A DNA stretch of 64,000 nucleotides from Amaricoccus sp047275745 (GCF_047275745.1 NZ_JBKQWU010000019.1:1-64000), one strand, 5' to 3'; counted from the stretch's first letter, positions 33,082 to 42,651 are shown. A program made the numbers and translations. Notes: a model not told the origin generated them from the sequence alone.

Positions 33082-34164
33082 TCAGAATCGCCGCAATATC
33101 CGGCTTCGCCGGGCCAGCTTGCGCCAGGGATAAAGCCAGGCGAGACGGAAGCGGGTCCGGCGTCGGTGGCCCAGGCCCGCCTGGGCCTGGGCGGGTGGCG
33201 TCTCCGGCGCCGGAACCGCTCCGTGGGCCAGCAGCGCCGCCGCCTCCCGGTAATACCGGTCGAACCCGCCCTCCCAGGGCCATCCCGCCGCGTCCCAGGG
33301 CTTCGGGGCGCTGGAGAAATGCCAGATCCTCGGATGCAGCCCGCGCGGGCGCGGATCGAGGGCCATCATGTGCTCGCTCTGATAGTTGTAGCGCAGCGGC
33401 AGCGGTTGGACCCGCTCGCGCGCGGCGAAATTGAGCGCGCTCTGGTCGGACGAGCGGCAGCGGTCGGGATGTTCCAGCAGGAAGGCTTTCGCGACCGGAA
33501 CGATCTCGGCCCAGGTCGCGCGCGAGACATAGAGCACGCCGGAATTGAAGTACTGCTCCGGCGCGCAGCCGAGCCCCTCGAGATAGGCGAGATCGCCGGC
33601 GCGGCCCCGGCCGCGGTCACCGAAGTAGATCGACAGGGCATCGGGGACCGCCATGATCCGGCCCTCCGGGGGGGGCGCCGCGAGCAGGCTGTCGAGCTCG
33701 CCATCGACCATGGTGTCGCCGTCGAGATAGAGGAAGCGGTCGATTTCGGGATCGAGCAGTTCGTCGAGCCAGAACCGGGCCAGGGCGATCGGCGGCAGGT
33801 AGCGGTCGCGATGCCCGCCGGCATATTCCCCGAAGCGGTCCAGCTCGGCCGGCCGGACCTCGATCATGGTGTCGCGGACGGCGTTCCCGATCTCGCCGAT
33901 CGTCTCCGGATCGCCGCCGACCACGAAGAGGCAGACGCGGACATTCCGCGTATGGCGCGCGACCGACAGCGCGGTCGCGAGCGTCGGGATCACGTAGTTC
34001 AGGTCGCAGATCAGCACCACGGCCGGCTGGCCGGCTGGCGCCGCGGGCACCAGTCGCGGCGCGGGACCTGTCCCCGCCGCTTCTCCCCGCCGCCCCCTCT
34101 CAGGCTCCCTCCGCGGCTCGTCGTGACCGATCCGGTCGGGCGCCCATGCTCGGGACGATGACAT
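33082..34164 (-). CDS. Glycosyltransferase family 8
   Basis: 360 residues. The GT8 DxD motif is FLYLDGDTMVDGELDSLL; other blocks are VVLICDLNYVIPTLATAL, PPIALARFWLDELLDPEIDR and YFNSGVLYVSRATW. The enzyme is a retaining transferase using a UDP-sugar. ATG 34164 follows AGGAGGAAGGAAC; longer frames upstream are shadows. The first 40 residues are charged and low in conservation. It is divergent from the secreted glycoside hydrolase. Confidence 0.88.
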   Translation of the reverse strand: MSSSRAWAPDRIGHDEPRREPERGRRGEAAGTGPAPRLVPAAPAGQPAVVLICDLNYVIPTLATALSVARHTRNVRVCLFVVGGDPETIGEIGNAVRDTMIEVRPAELDRFGEYAGGHRDRYLPPIALARFWLDELLDPEIDRFLYLDGDTMVDGELDSLLAAPPPEGRIMAVPDALSIYFGDRGRGRAGDLAYLEGLGCAPEQYFNSGVLYVSRATWAEIVPVAKAFLLEHPDRCRSSDQSALNFAARERVQPLPLRYNYQSEHMMALDPRPRGLHPRIWHFSSAPKPWDAAGWPWEGGFDRYYREAAALLAHGAVPAPETPPAQAQAGLGHRRRTRFRLAWLYPWRKLARRSRILRRF

Positions 34165-34365
34165 GTTCCTTCCTCCTGCGATCTGGCCCGGGCGGCATCG
34201 CGCGCCCCGCGCGCGTCCGCGCGCCCCGGATCCGCGCCCCGGAGCAGTCCACGGCGAAACCTCGCCCGGCCGAACCGGATGATCGGTCAGGATCTCCGCC
34301 GAAAGAGGTAGCCCCGGGCTCGGCAAATGGATGCGTTCCGCCCCCGGGTTCCGCCCTAGGCTTGC

Positions 34366-34431
34366 GTGCGCGGCGGAGGAGTTCCGGCGGAGAAGTTCTG
34401 GCGGGGGAGTTCCGGAGGAGGAGTTCCAGGA
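34366..34431 (+). repeat. Tandem GGAGGAGTTCCGG-like repeats before the glycoside hydrolase
   Basis: Four imperfect copies of a 14-15 bp unit (GCGGAGGAGTTCCGG) run straight into the ribosome site and start codon at 34432. Each copy contains a Shine-Dalgarno-like GGAG, so the array may raise or phase-vary translation. It belongs to the window-wide class of short repeats. The rest of 34165-34365 shows nothing I can name. Confidence 0.5.
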
Positions 34432-35460
34432 ATGATGCGACAATGCGCCGGCGCCCTCGGGCTCGCTCTCGGCATGCTGATGGCGGACCCCGCCGCCGCG
34501 CTGCGATGGGGCGTCAACGGGCATCCCCTGACCGCCTATCCCGGCATCGGCTTCGAGGAGCAGATCGACCTCGTGGCGGGGATGGGGGCGGATTCCTACC
34601 GCGTGAACATCTCCGACGCCGGCCAGGCGCCGGTGCTCGCGCGGGTCGTGGCTGCGGGCAAGGCGCGCGGCGTCACGATCCTGCCGGTGCTCACGCCGGG
34701 GGTCGATATCGCGGGTGCGAGCGCGGAGGATCTCTACCGGGCGGCGCGGAGCTTCGCGACCACCCTCGCCACGCAGTTCGGGCGGGACATCCCGGTCTGG
34801 GAACTCGGCAACGAGCTCGAGAACTTCGCCATCGTCCAACCCTGCGAGACGCTCGACGACGGAACCACCTATCCCTGCGAATGGGGTCCGGCGGGGGGTG
34901 TCGGCCAGCTCGATTACTACGGTCCGAGGTGGGAAAAGGTCAGCGCGCTGCTCCGCGGCATGTCCGAGGGGATCGCGGCCGTCGACCCGGAGCTGCGCCG
35001 GGCGATCGGTTCGGCCGGCTGGGGCCATGTCGGCATGTTCGAACGCCTGAGCGCGGACGGCGTCGCGTGGGACATCTCCGTCTGGCACATCTATGGCGAG
35101 GACCCGGAATGGGCCTTCGAGCATCTCGCGAAATACGGGCGCCCGATCTGGGTGACCGAGGTCAATCACCCCCTCGGCAGCCGCGACGGAGAGGCCGCCC
35201 AGGCCGAGGGGCTGCGAGGGATCATGACGCGGCTCGGGGACCTTTCGGAGCAGTTCGACGTGGAGGCCGCGCATATCTACCAGCTTCTCGACGAACCCTA
35301 CTGGGCGCCGAGCTTCGAGGCCGTCATGGGACTTGTCCCGCTCGGTCCCACCGCCGAGGGTGGCTGGCGGGTTCTGGCACCGAAACCGGCCTATTCCGTG
35401 GCGCGCGACATCATCGTAGGCGACCGGGCGGCTATCCCGAAGCGTCCACCCGCGCCATGA
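34432..35460 (+). CDS. Secreted clan GH-A glycoside hydrolase
   Basis: 342 residues. A signal peptide (MMRQCAGALGLALGML then ADPAAA) precedes a TIM-barrel. The clan GH-A pair is visible: acid/base E128 in WELGNELENF and nucleophile E243 in PIWVTEVNHP, about 115 residues apart. The fold resembles GH39/GH5-like enzymes of polysaccharide clusters. Exported hydrolases in such clusters trim or release the polymer or clear periplasmic misdirected chains. Its last 29 bp overlap the 3' end of the opposite-strand glycosyltransferase. Confidence 0.82.
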   Translation: MMRQCAGALGLALGMLMADPAAALRWGVNGHPLTAYPGIGFEEQIDLVAGMGADSYRVNISDAGQAPVLARVVAAGKARGVTILPVLTPGVDIAGASAEDLYRAARSFATTLATQFGRDIPVWELGNELENFAIVQPCETLDDGTTYPCEWGPAGGVGQLDYYGPRWEKVSALLRGMSEGIAAVDPELRRAIGSAGWGHVGMFERLSADGVAWDISVWHIYGEDPEWAFEHLAKYGRPIWVTEVNHPLGSRDGEAAQAEGLRGIMTRLGDLSEQFDVEAAHIYQLLDEPYWAPSFEAVMGLVPLGPTAEGGWRVLAPKPAYSVARDIIVGDRAAIPKRPPAP

Positions 35461-36769
35461 GCTCGAGATACTGTTCCGCGATGCGCCGCCATTCGTAGCG
35501 TCTGAGCCGCGCGGCGCCCGCCGCCACGAGCGCGCGCCGCAACGCGGGATCGTCGCTGAGCCGGCCGATCTCCCGGTCCCAGGCGCCGGGATCGTCGGGA
35601 TCGGCGTAGAGCGCCGCGTCGCCGCAGATCTCCGGCAGGCAGGGCGCGGTCGAGGCGATCACCGGGCAGCCATGCGTCATCGCCTCGACCGCCGGCAGCC
35701 CGAAACCCTCGATGCGCGAGGGGAACAGGAAGGCCACCGCCCCGGCCAGCGCCTGAGCGAAGTCGTCGTCCGGGACGCGGCCGAGCAGGACGAGATTGTC
35801 CGGTGGAGCGGTCGGGGCGGGCAGGGTGGGCGTCCCTCGGGTGGACGTCCCTCTGGCGGGCATCCCTGGGGTGGATGTCCGCGGGGTGGAGTTTCGCAGG
35901 GCGGAGCTTCGTAGGGCGGAGGTCCGGGCCGCGATCAGCGCCGCGTCGACCTCGCCCACCATCCAGAGGTCGAGGCCGCGGGCGTCGAGCAGCGGCGCCA
36001 GCCGCAGCAGGAGGTCGAGGTTCTTGTAGCCCTGGCCCCGGCCGAGGCAGAGCACATAGGGGCGCCGGGGCGCGGCGAGCCCGCCCCGGGCGGGGTCCCA
36101 TCGCCGGGCGTGATCGCCGCCATTGTAGGTGACGGTGATCTTCCCGGCCGGGGCCACCCCGAAGGCGACGAGGCAGTCGCGCGAGAATTCCGAGACGGTG
36201 GTGATCGCCGCCGCGCGCCGCCCGACCGCCGGGAGGATCACGCGGTGCGCGAGCGCGAAGAGCTTTCCGTAGCTCTCCGGCGCCAGCCGGGTGTGCAGGT
36301 CGTGGATGCAGGCGATCTGCCGGCGGACCGCGACCGGTGCGAGATTGCAGAAGCTGACCAGCCCGCCCGGGACATGCCGCGGCAGCACCGTCTGCGCCCA
36401 GACGAGCGGCAGGCGCGGCCGGATCGGCTCCGGCACGACCCGCGCCGGAATCGCCCCGAGATCGAGCGGCGCGCGCCCCGCGCCCGGAACCACGATGTCG
36501 ATCTCCAGATCCCGGGCGAGCGGGTGGCCCTCGGCGATCAGCGCGTCGAGCGCCAGCGTGACCTCGCGCGCGTAACGCGCCACCCCGGCGGGCGCGAGCG
36601 TGACGAAGTCACCGTTCAGCGTCCAGCGCCTTCGGGTTCTCACGCCGATGGCCACCGGATCGATCGGCGGGATCATTGGTGGGCCCATCGGCGAGACCGC
36701 CGGAACCGTCTCGGGACTCATCCCGGGGGAGCGCCCGCCGCGGGCCGTGCTGTCCAGGGGTGCCACCAT
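35432..36769 (-). CDS. Glycosyltransferase family 4
   Basis: 445 residues. The GT-B donor-site motif is FLFPSRIEGFGLPAVEAMTH with the family's conserved glutamates. Others are VSFCNLAPVAVRRQIACIHD and ITTVSEFSRD. About 35 residues between the two halves (from TSALRSSALRNSTPRTSTPG onward) are a low-complexity insertion. It is encoded by imperfect 15-bp units at 35815-35925, and the rest of the protein aligns without it. ATG 36769 is the longest start; a later one near MSPETVPAV is possible. Confidence 0.88.
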   Translation of the reverse strand: MVAPLDSTARGGRSPGMSPETVPAVSPMGPPMIPPIDPVAIGVRTRRRWTLNGDFVTLAPAGVARYAREVTLALDALIAEGHPLARDLEIDIVVPGAGRAPLDLGAIPARVVPEPIRPRLPLVWAQTVLPRHVPGGLVSFCNLAPVAVRRQIACIHDLHTRLAPESYGKLFALAHRVILPAVGRRAAAITTVSEFSRDCLVAFGVAPAGKITVTYNGGDHARRWDPARGGLAAPRRPYVLCLGRGQGYKNLDLLLRLAPLLDARGLDLWMVGEVDAALIAARTSALRSSALRNSTPRTSTPGMPARGTSTRGTPTLPAPTAPPDNLVLLGRVPDDDFAQALAGAVAFLFPSRIEGFGLPAVEAMTHGCPVIASTAPCLPEICGDAALYADPDDPGAWDREIGRLSDDPALRRALVAAGAARLRRYEWRRIAEQYLELMARVDASG

Positions 36770-37016
36770 ACCCTCCGTCTGCTGCCCGGGCAGGCTAGAC
36801 CCGCCTCACCCGAGGGCTGGCTCATCCAATCAGATGAGGCGCATATGCCTTCGCATGAGCCCGGCCGCGCTCGGGGCAAGGGCGGGGGCGCATCTCTGGC
36901 CGAATGGCGAGGCTGACGCCCGCGGCGTTTCGGCCAAGCTTCTCCGGTGACGCGGATCGGTGACGCGGGAGAGGCCCTTGCATGCGACATACGGAGCGGA
37001 GGCCGTGAGGGAGGCC

Positions 37017-37952
37017 ATGCGGCTGGCGGTCGTGATCCCGACGCTGGGGCGCCCCGAGCAGATCGCGCGCCTCGTGGATTACCTCGCGCTCCAGTCCCGC
37101 TTACCGGAGATGGTGCTGGTTTCCGCGCCGGACGAGACGCATGTCGTCGGGCTCGGGTCCGGGTCGGGGGCCAACTCCGGGCCCAGTTCCGCGACCGGCC
37201 CCTTTCCGGTGCGGGTGGTCTTCGGTCCGACCGGGTCCTCCGCGCAACGCAACACGGCGCTCGACGCGCTCGGATGCGACTACGACGTGATCACCTTCCT
37301 CGATGACGATTTCATCCCGGCGCGGGACTATCTCGCGGGCGTGGTCGAGGCTTTCGCGGCCAATCCGGATTTCGCCGTGGTGATGGGGCGGGTGCTCCGC
37401 GATGGCGCCACCACCGCCGGGCTCGACTGGCCCGAGGCGCTCGCGGCGCTGGCGGAGCCCGAGCCCAATTCCGGGCCCAATTCCGGGCCCAGTTCCGGGC
37501 GGTCGCCGCGCCCGGTGGTCGATCATGTCGGCGCCTATGGCTGCAACATGTCGATCCGCGCCGACCGGATCGAGGGCCGGCGCTTCGACGAGCGGCTGGT
37601 GCTCTACGGCTGGCAGGAGGACATCGATTTCACCAGCCGGCTCCGCGCGCGGGGCCGCGTGGTCTGCGTCGCGGGCCTGCGTGGCGTCCATCTCGGGCTC
37701 AAGACGGGGCGGGTGAGCGGCACGCGGTTCGGCTATTCGCAGATGGTCAACCCGGTCTATCTGATCCGCAAGCGCACCGTTCCCGCCGGTTTCGCCCTGC
37801 GGCTGATGGGTCGCAACCTCGCGGCCAATCTGGTCCGGAGCCTCCGCCCGGAGCCCTATGTGGACCGCCGGGGGCGTCTCCGCGGCAACCTTCTCGGCCT
37901 CGCGCATATGCTGCGCGGGCGGATCGATCCCGAACATGTCCTGCGTCTCTAG
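37017..37952 (+). CDS. Glycosyltransferase family 2
   Basis: 311 residues from ATG 37017 (GTGAGGGAGGCC upstream). It begins MRLAVVIPTLGRPEQIARLV, the GT-A nucleotide site. The metal-binding triad is ITFLDDDFIPARDY, with YGWQEDIDFTSRL as the acceptor/ED motif. Two short low-complexity stretches (GSGSGANSGPSS near 45 and EPNSGPNSGPSSGRS near 155) come from 12-bp repeats. The 3' end overlaps the next gene by 17 bp. Confidence 0.88.
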   Translation: MRLAVVIPTLGRPEQIARLVDYLALQSRLPEMVLVSAPDETHVVGLGSGSGANSGPSSATGPFPVRVVFGPTGSSAQRNTALDALGCDYDVITFLDDDFIPARDYLAGVVEAFAANPDFAVVMGRVLRDGATTAGLDWPEALAALAEPEPNSGPNSGPSSGRSPRPVVDHVGAYGCNMSIRADRIEGRRFDERLVLYGWQEDIDFTSRLRARGRVVCVAGLRGVHLGLKTGRVSGTRFGYSQMVNPVYLIRKRTVPAGFALRLMGRNLAANLVRSLRPEPYVDRRGRLRGNLLGLAHMLRGRIDPEHVLRL

Positions 37953-39351
37953 CGCCCCGCGCGGGCGGGGCAGGGTCCCCGCGGCCGCGTTCCCGCGCGC
38001 GCACCCGTCCGCGTTCCGGACCGGGCTCGCACGCCTGTTCACGCTCCTGCTCAGGCTCGGGCTTCTTCTCGGGCTTCTGCTCGCACCGGGGCGGGCCGGG
38101 GCGGGCGAGAGCTATCCGCTCGGGCCCGAGGACCAGCTGCGGCTGAAGATCTACGAATGGCGCGCCTCGCGCGACACGATCTTCGAATGGACGGCCCTGA
38201 ACGACGTCTTCACCATCGGCGCCGACGGAATCCTCTCGCTGCCCTTCGCCGGGCGGATTCCGGCGGAAGGGCTCGAGACCGGCGCGCTCGCCGATGCGAT
38301 CGCCGAGAGCCTCGCGCGCAACATGGGGCTGGGCCAGTGGCCCGATGTCGCGGTGGAGGTGGTCCGCTTCCGCCCCTTCTACATCCTGGGCGATGTCGCG
38401 CGCCCGGGCGAATACCCCTATCGTCCGGGGCTGAGCGTTCTGAACGCCGTCGGCGTCGCCGGCGGCCTGCCCGTACGGGCCGACGGGCTCGACCGCATGG
38501 ACCGTGAGCTTCTCGCCGGTCAGGGCGATATCGAGCAGCTCGCGCTGACCCGGATCAGCCTGCTGGCGCGCCGCGCTCGGCTGCGCGCCGAGGCCGCGGA
38601 CGCCGAGGCGATCGCCTTCCCGGCGGAACTGACCGGACCCGAGGTGAACGTGGCGGCGGGCGCGGCGGCCGGCGTCCTGATGGAGCAGGAACGCGCGCTC
38701 TTCCAGGCCCGCCGGAACGGCCTCGCCACGCGGCTGCGCGCGCTCGAGGAGCTCAGTGGTTTCCTCGAGCGCGAGATCGACTCGCTCGGCCGGCAGCTCG
38801 GCTTCCTCGACCAGCGGATCGCCAGCATGCGGAAGGAATTCGAGACGGTGAGCACGCTCGTCGAGAAGGGCATCGCCGCCGCGCCCCGGCAGATGGAACT
38901 CGAACGCGCGCTGCTCCAGGTCCAGAGCGACCGGCTCGCCGCCGAGACGGGGCTCCTGCGCGCGCGCCAGGAGGCGAGCCGGACCGAACTCAGCATCCTC
39001 GAACTGCGCGACGAGCGCGCGAGCGAGATCGCGGGCGACCTGCGCGCGACGGAGCTGGAGCTTGGCGAGGTCCGGGGCAGGGCCGGGACCGCCGCCGCGC
39101 TCCTCGATGAATCGGTGACCGCGGCGCTGCGCCTCGGTCGTGCCAGCCGCGCCCGGCCCGTCTACACGATCACGAGGCCGGCGGGGGCGGGCGCGGCGGT
39201 CGAGATCCGGGCCGACGAGGCGACCGAGGTTCGGCCGGGCGATACGCTGCGGGTCGAACTGCCGCTGCCGGTTCGGCCGGCGGCGGAGACGTTCGGCTCC
39301 CTCGCCGACCCCGCGCCGCCCGCCGAAGGCGCGGAACCGCTTGTCCGCTAG
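37936..39351 (+). CDS. Polysaccharide export protein, ExoF/Wza-like
   Basis: 471 residues from ATG 37936. A signal-anchor (LFTLLLRLGLLLGLLL) leads to the Poly_export domain (YPLGPEDQLRLKIYEWRASR, FTIGADGILSLPFAGRIPAE) and an SLBB repeat (FYILGDVARPGEYPYRPGLS). Residues 250-400 are a long coiled coil (ERALFQARRNGLATRLRALE and onward), as in ExoF-type proteins that combine export and co-polymerase roles. The signal cleavage site is near GRAGAGES. It acts in the periplasm and outer membrane with the Wzc-like protein downstream. Confidence 0.88.
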   Translation: MSCVSSAPRGRGRVPAAAFPRAHPSAFRTGLARLFTLLLRLGLLLGLLLAPGRAGAGESYPLGPEDQLRLKIYEWRASRDTIFEWTALNDVFTIGADGILSLPFAGRIPAEGLETGALADAIAESLARNMGLGQWPDVAVEVVRFRPFYILGDVARPGEYPYRPGLSVLNAVGVAGGLPVRADGLDRMDRELLAGQGDIEQLALTRISLLARRARLRAEAADAEAIAFPAELTGPEVNVAAGAAAGVLMEQERALFQARRNGLATRLRALEELSGFLEREIDSLGRQLGFLDQRIASMRKEFETVSTLVEKGIAAAPRQMELERALLQVQSDRLAAETGLLRARQEASRTELSILELRDERASEIAGDLRATELELGEVRGRAGTAAALLDESVTAALRLGRASRARPVYTITRPAGAGAAVEIRADEATEVRPGDTLRVELPLPVRPAAETFGSLADPAPPAEGAEPLVR

Positions 39352-39703
39352 CGCGCGGAGCGACCGAGGAAGCTGGGGGCGAGACGGCCCTTGGCCCACG
39401 CGGGCGGCATCCGCGGGATGAGAGATGTGATGACGCGGGGGAGGGGGCCGCTCGGGGTCGGGCTACGCCTTCCGGCCTGGCCGGCTACGCCGATCGGATC
39501 GATTGCCCGGGCTCCTTCTCACCGTAGCCTGCGGGGAAGTCTGGCTTGTGAGGTGCGCGCCATAGAGACGAACTTCCGACGCGGGCGGCCAAGCGGCGCC
39601 TTTCTGACCGGCTCCCTGATTGGCCCTCTGATCGGTCCTCCGATGGGGCCTGGGCCTCTGCCCGGACAGTTCCGTCCGGCGCGGGCCGGGGCGGTGTGAC
39701 GCG
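39352..39703. other. Gene-free segment before the Wzc-like gene
   Basis: An open frame at 39391-39699 has no ribosome site and repetitive, arginine-rich translation, so I do not call it. The segment contains the 13-base core CTACGCCGATCGG (39485-39497) shared with the palindrome at 33025. It also has 12-15 bp repeats of CTGATCGGTCCTCCG type (39610-39665). It probably holds the promoter of the Wzc-like gene. Confidence 0.5.
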
Positions 39704-41617
39704 ATGCAGGTACGTCCCTGGCAGCCGGGCGAGGCGCGGCCCGCGGAGCCGCTGCGGGGGACCGAATTCATCGGCCTCGCCGACATCACCGCCTTCCTGC
39801 GGCGCTATCTCGTCTCGATCCTCGCCTGCGCGGCGGCGGGCATCATCCTCGCGCTCTTCTCGGTTCTCACGACCGATCCGACCTATACCAGCACGGCGCA
39901 GATCCTGATCGAGCCGAAGCTGCCGCAGTATCTGCAGACGACGAGCACGGTCTCGACCTCGCTCGACACCGCCCAGATCGAAAGCCAGATCACGGTGATG
40001 AAGTCGGAGAAGATCACCCAGATGGTGATCGACCAGCTGGGGCTGATGGACAATCCCGATTTCTTCATCCTGCGGGAGGCGACCCTGGCCGAACGGCTGA
40101 GGCGATTCGCCGGCGCGATCCTCGGCAAGCTCGGCCTCGCTCCGGAGCCCCCTCCCTTCGACCCCCTCGGGCCAACCGCCGCGGCGGGGAGCGGCGTGGC
40201 GGGGAGCGCCGGGACGGATCCCGCCGTGCCCGTCCTCTCCGATTTCGAGCGGGGCAGGATCGCGATCGATCTCTTCGCCGCGAACAGCGATATCCGCCGG
40301 GTCGGCGTCTCCTACGCGGTCGCGATCGCGTTCAGGTCGCGCAATCCGCAACTCGCGGCCGATGTCGCGAATGCGACCGCGGACAGTTTCGTGCGCGAGC
40401 AGATCGAGACCAAGGCGGCGCAGGCGCGGCAGGGCGGCGAATGGCTCGAGCGCCGCATGGGCGAGATGCGCGACAAGATGAACACGGCCACCCAGATCGC
40501 GCAGGAATTCCGCGCCCGGCACGACTACCGCGTCCAGCCGCCGGGCGCGCGGCTGAGGAACGGACAGCTGATCTACGACGATCCCGCGGGCGAGACCTCC
40601 GACCAGCCGACGCTCGAGGAACTCGAGGTTACCGCCGACACCTACCGGCAGATGTACGAGAGCTTCCTGCGCGCCTATACCGACAACCTGAGCCAGCAAT
40701 CCTATCCGGTGGCCGACGCCCGCGTGATCACCGCCGCCACGCAGCCGCTGGCGCCGAGCTATCCCCGGAAGAAGCTGGTGCTCGCCTTCGGCCTGCTGGC
40801 GGGGTTGATGGCCGGGGTCGGCCAGGCCTTCCTGCGCCACACGCTCGACGGCGCCCTGCGTTCGCCGCGCCAGGTCGAGGAGCGGCTCCGGCTGAGATGC
40901 CTCGCGGCGCTGCCCGCCAGCCGCTCCTGGCGCTCGCGGCCGCGGCGCCCGGAGGAGATCGCGGAGGCGCCGCGGTCGGTCCTCGGCGAGAGCCTCAGGC
41001 GGGTCCGGTTCGCCATCCAGCGCGCCGCCGGCGAGCCGATCCGCGCCCTTGGCGTCGTCTCGGCGGCCCCCGCGGAGAACCGGAGCATGATCGCGAGCAA
41101 TCTCGCCGTGCTCCATGCGATGTCGGGGCTCCGCACGCTTCTGGTCGACGCCGACACCGACCACGCGCTCCTGACACGCCGGCTTCTGGGGGAGCACGGC
41201 GGGGAGCACGGCGACGGCGGGGAGCACGGCGGGGAGCGCCGTGACGAGTCCGACGGGGAGCGCGACGGCGATCGCGGCGGCGCGCCCGCGACGGCCGGGA
41301 TCGTCCCGGGGCCGCGCGGGGTCGATCTGCTGACCCTCGCCCCGGACGGGGACGCGGCGAGGAATACGGCGAGGAATACGGCGGGGACCATGGCGGGGAA
41401 CATGCTGGGCCGCCCCTGGCCGTCCGACGCCTATGACATGGTCGTGGTGGACCTGCCGCCGCTGACGGCCGGGTTCGAGGCGCTGGCCCTCGGCGGGCGA
41501 CTCGACGCCGTGATCATCGTCGCCGAAAGGGGCGGCACGCCGATCGAAGCGGTGGAGGAACTCGCCGCGATGCTCCGCGCGCATGGCGCGACGGTATCGG
41601 GTGTCATCCTCGACTGA
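39704..41617 (+). CDS. Wzc-like polysaccharide co-polymerase with degenerate kinase P-loop
   Basis: 637 residues. The N-terminus is a Wzz domain (LRRYLVSILACAAAGIILAL, YTSTAQILIEPKL), with a second membrane segment near residue 365 (KKLVLAFGLLAGLMAGVGQ). The cytoplasmic domain has Walker A' (LLVDADTDHALLTRRLLG) and B (MVVVDLPPL). The Walker A reads SAAPAENRSMIASNL where tyrosine autokinases have PGEGKS/T; the lysine and serine/threonine are lost. There is no C-terminal tyrosine cluster. Low-complexity inserts rich in HGGE and RNTA occur near 496-526 and 555-567. It probably controls chain length without kinase activity. Confidence 0.87.
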   Translation: MQVRPWQPGEARPAEPLRGTEFIGLADITAFLRRYLVSILACAAAGIILALFSVLTTDPTYTSTAQILIEPKLPQYLQTTSTVSTSLDTAQIESQITVMKSEKITQMVIDQLGLMDNPDFFILREATLAERLRRFAGAILGKLGLAPEPPPFDPLGPTAAAGSGVAGSAGTDPAVPVLSDFERGRIAIDLFAANSDIRRVGVSYAVAIAFRSRNPQLAADVANATADSFVREQIETKAAQARQGGEWLERRMGEMRDKMNTATQIAQEFRARHDYRVQPPGARLRNGQLIYDDPAGETSDQPTLEELEVTADTYRQMYESFLRAYTDNLSQQSYPVADARVITAATQPLAPSYPRKKLVLAFGLLAGLMAGVGQAFLRHTLDGALRSPRQVEERLRLRCLAALPASRSWRSRPRRPEEIAEAPRSVLGESLRRVRFAIQRAAGEPIRALGVVSAAPAENRSMIASNLAVLHAMSGLRTLLVDADTDHALLTRRLLGEHGGEHGDGGEHGGERRDESDGERDGDRGGAPATAGIVPGPRGVDLLTLAPDGDAARNTARNTAGTMAGNMLGRPWPSDAYDMVVVDLPPLTAGFEALALGGRLDAVIIVAERGGTPIEAVEELAAMLRAHGATVSGVILD

Positions 41618-41845
41618 GGCCGCGCCCTTTCGGCCGGATTTTCCTCTCCGATCCCGCCCGCGTGGCCAGGCGAGCCTGCCCCGGCACCCTCCCTTTTTCA
41701 CCTTTCGGGACGTGGGATGCGCTCGCGCTACCGCCTTGGGTGGAGCCCCGGCGTGCCGGCCGGCGCGGGGGTACCACCTATTCCGATCTGGTCGCGATCG
41801 GGTTCCCGCCGAGGATCGGGCAGCGGACAATCAGGCGCGGCGGCG

Positions 41846-42553
41846 ATGATAAGCGATCTTCTCGGCGGATATTCCCGGTACAGGTTCGGCGCGCTTCCCC
41901 TCTCCCCTCCATCCGGCGGGGACGAGGCAGAGGGGACACCCCTGGGTGGTTGGCCGAAACGGCTGGTCGACATCACCTTCGCCCTCATCGGCCTGATGCT
42001 CGCGGCGCCCCTGATGCTCGTGGTCGCGCTCCTCATCAAGCGTTTCGACCCGGGGCCGGTCTTCTACGGCCACGAGCGCGTGGGCTTCGGCGGCCGGGCG
42101 TTCCGCTGCTACAAGTTCCGCACCATGGCGACCGACGGCGCGGCGCTGCTCGCGGCGCATCTGGCGGGCGATCCGGAGGCGGCCCGGGAGTGGCGCGAGA
42201 CGCAGAAACTCCGCCACGATCCCAGGGTCAGCCTCCTCGGCCGGGCCTTGCGCAAATCGAGCCTCGACGAGCTGCCGCAGCTTCTCAACATCCTGCGCGG
42301 CGAGATGAGCTGCGTCGGGCCCCGCCCGATCGTGCGCGACGAGCTCGAACGCTATGGCGCGAACGGCGGCGACTATCTCCGCGCCCGGCCGGGGCTCACC
42401 GGAATCTGGCAGGTGACGGGACGCTCGAGCGCGGAATATGCGACACGGGTGCTGCTCGACTCGAACTATGTGCGCGGCTGGTCGTTGTGGAGCGATTTCG
42501 TCATCCTCTGCCGCACGCCGAGGGCGCTCCTGCGCGTGAGCGAGGCCTGCTGA
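41846..42553 (+). CDS. Undecaprenyl-phosphate sugar-1-phosphate transferase (ExoY-like)
   Basis: 235 residues. It is a short-form initiating transferase with one membrane helix (RLVDITFALIGLMLAAPLML). The catalytic region is ERVGFGGRAFRCYKFRTM, SLDELPQLLNILRGEMSCVG and ARPGLTGIWQVTGRS. It transfers galactose- or glucose-1-phosphate to undecaprenyl phosphate to start the repeat unit. ATG 41846 has a weak ribosome site, and an in-frame ATG at 41717 would add 43 low-complexity residues. Confidence 0.9.
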   Translation: MISDLLGGYSRYRFGALPLSPPSGGDEAEGTPLGGWPKRLVDITFALIGLMLAAPLMLVVALLIKRFDPGPVFYGHERVGFGGRAFRCYKFRTMATDGAALLAAHLAGDPEAAREWRETQKLRHDPRVSLLGRALRKSSLDELPQLLNILRGEMSCVGPRPIVRDELERYGANGGDYLRARPGLTGIWQVTGRSSAEYATRVLLDSNYVRGWSLWSDFVILCRTPRALLRVSEAC

Positions 42554-42651
42554 GGGCGCGTGGCCTTGGACCGGGGATATCGAGGCGCGGTGGCCGGGCA
42601 ACGGGCCCCATGCTCCACTCGGAGCCCTGAAAGGGCAGGTTCCGACCCGGC

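Noticed and set aside
39391..39699. 102-codon frame before the Wzc-like gene
   Set aside because: No ribosome site, repeat-derived sequence, no domain; treated as intergenic.
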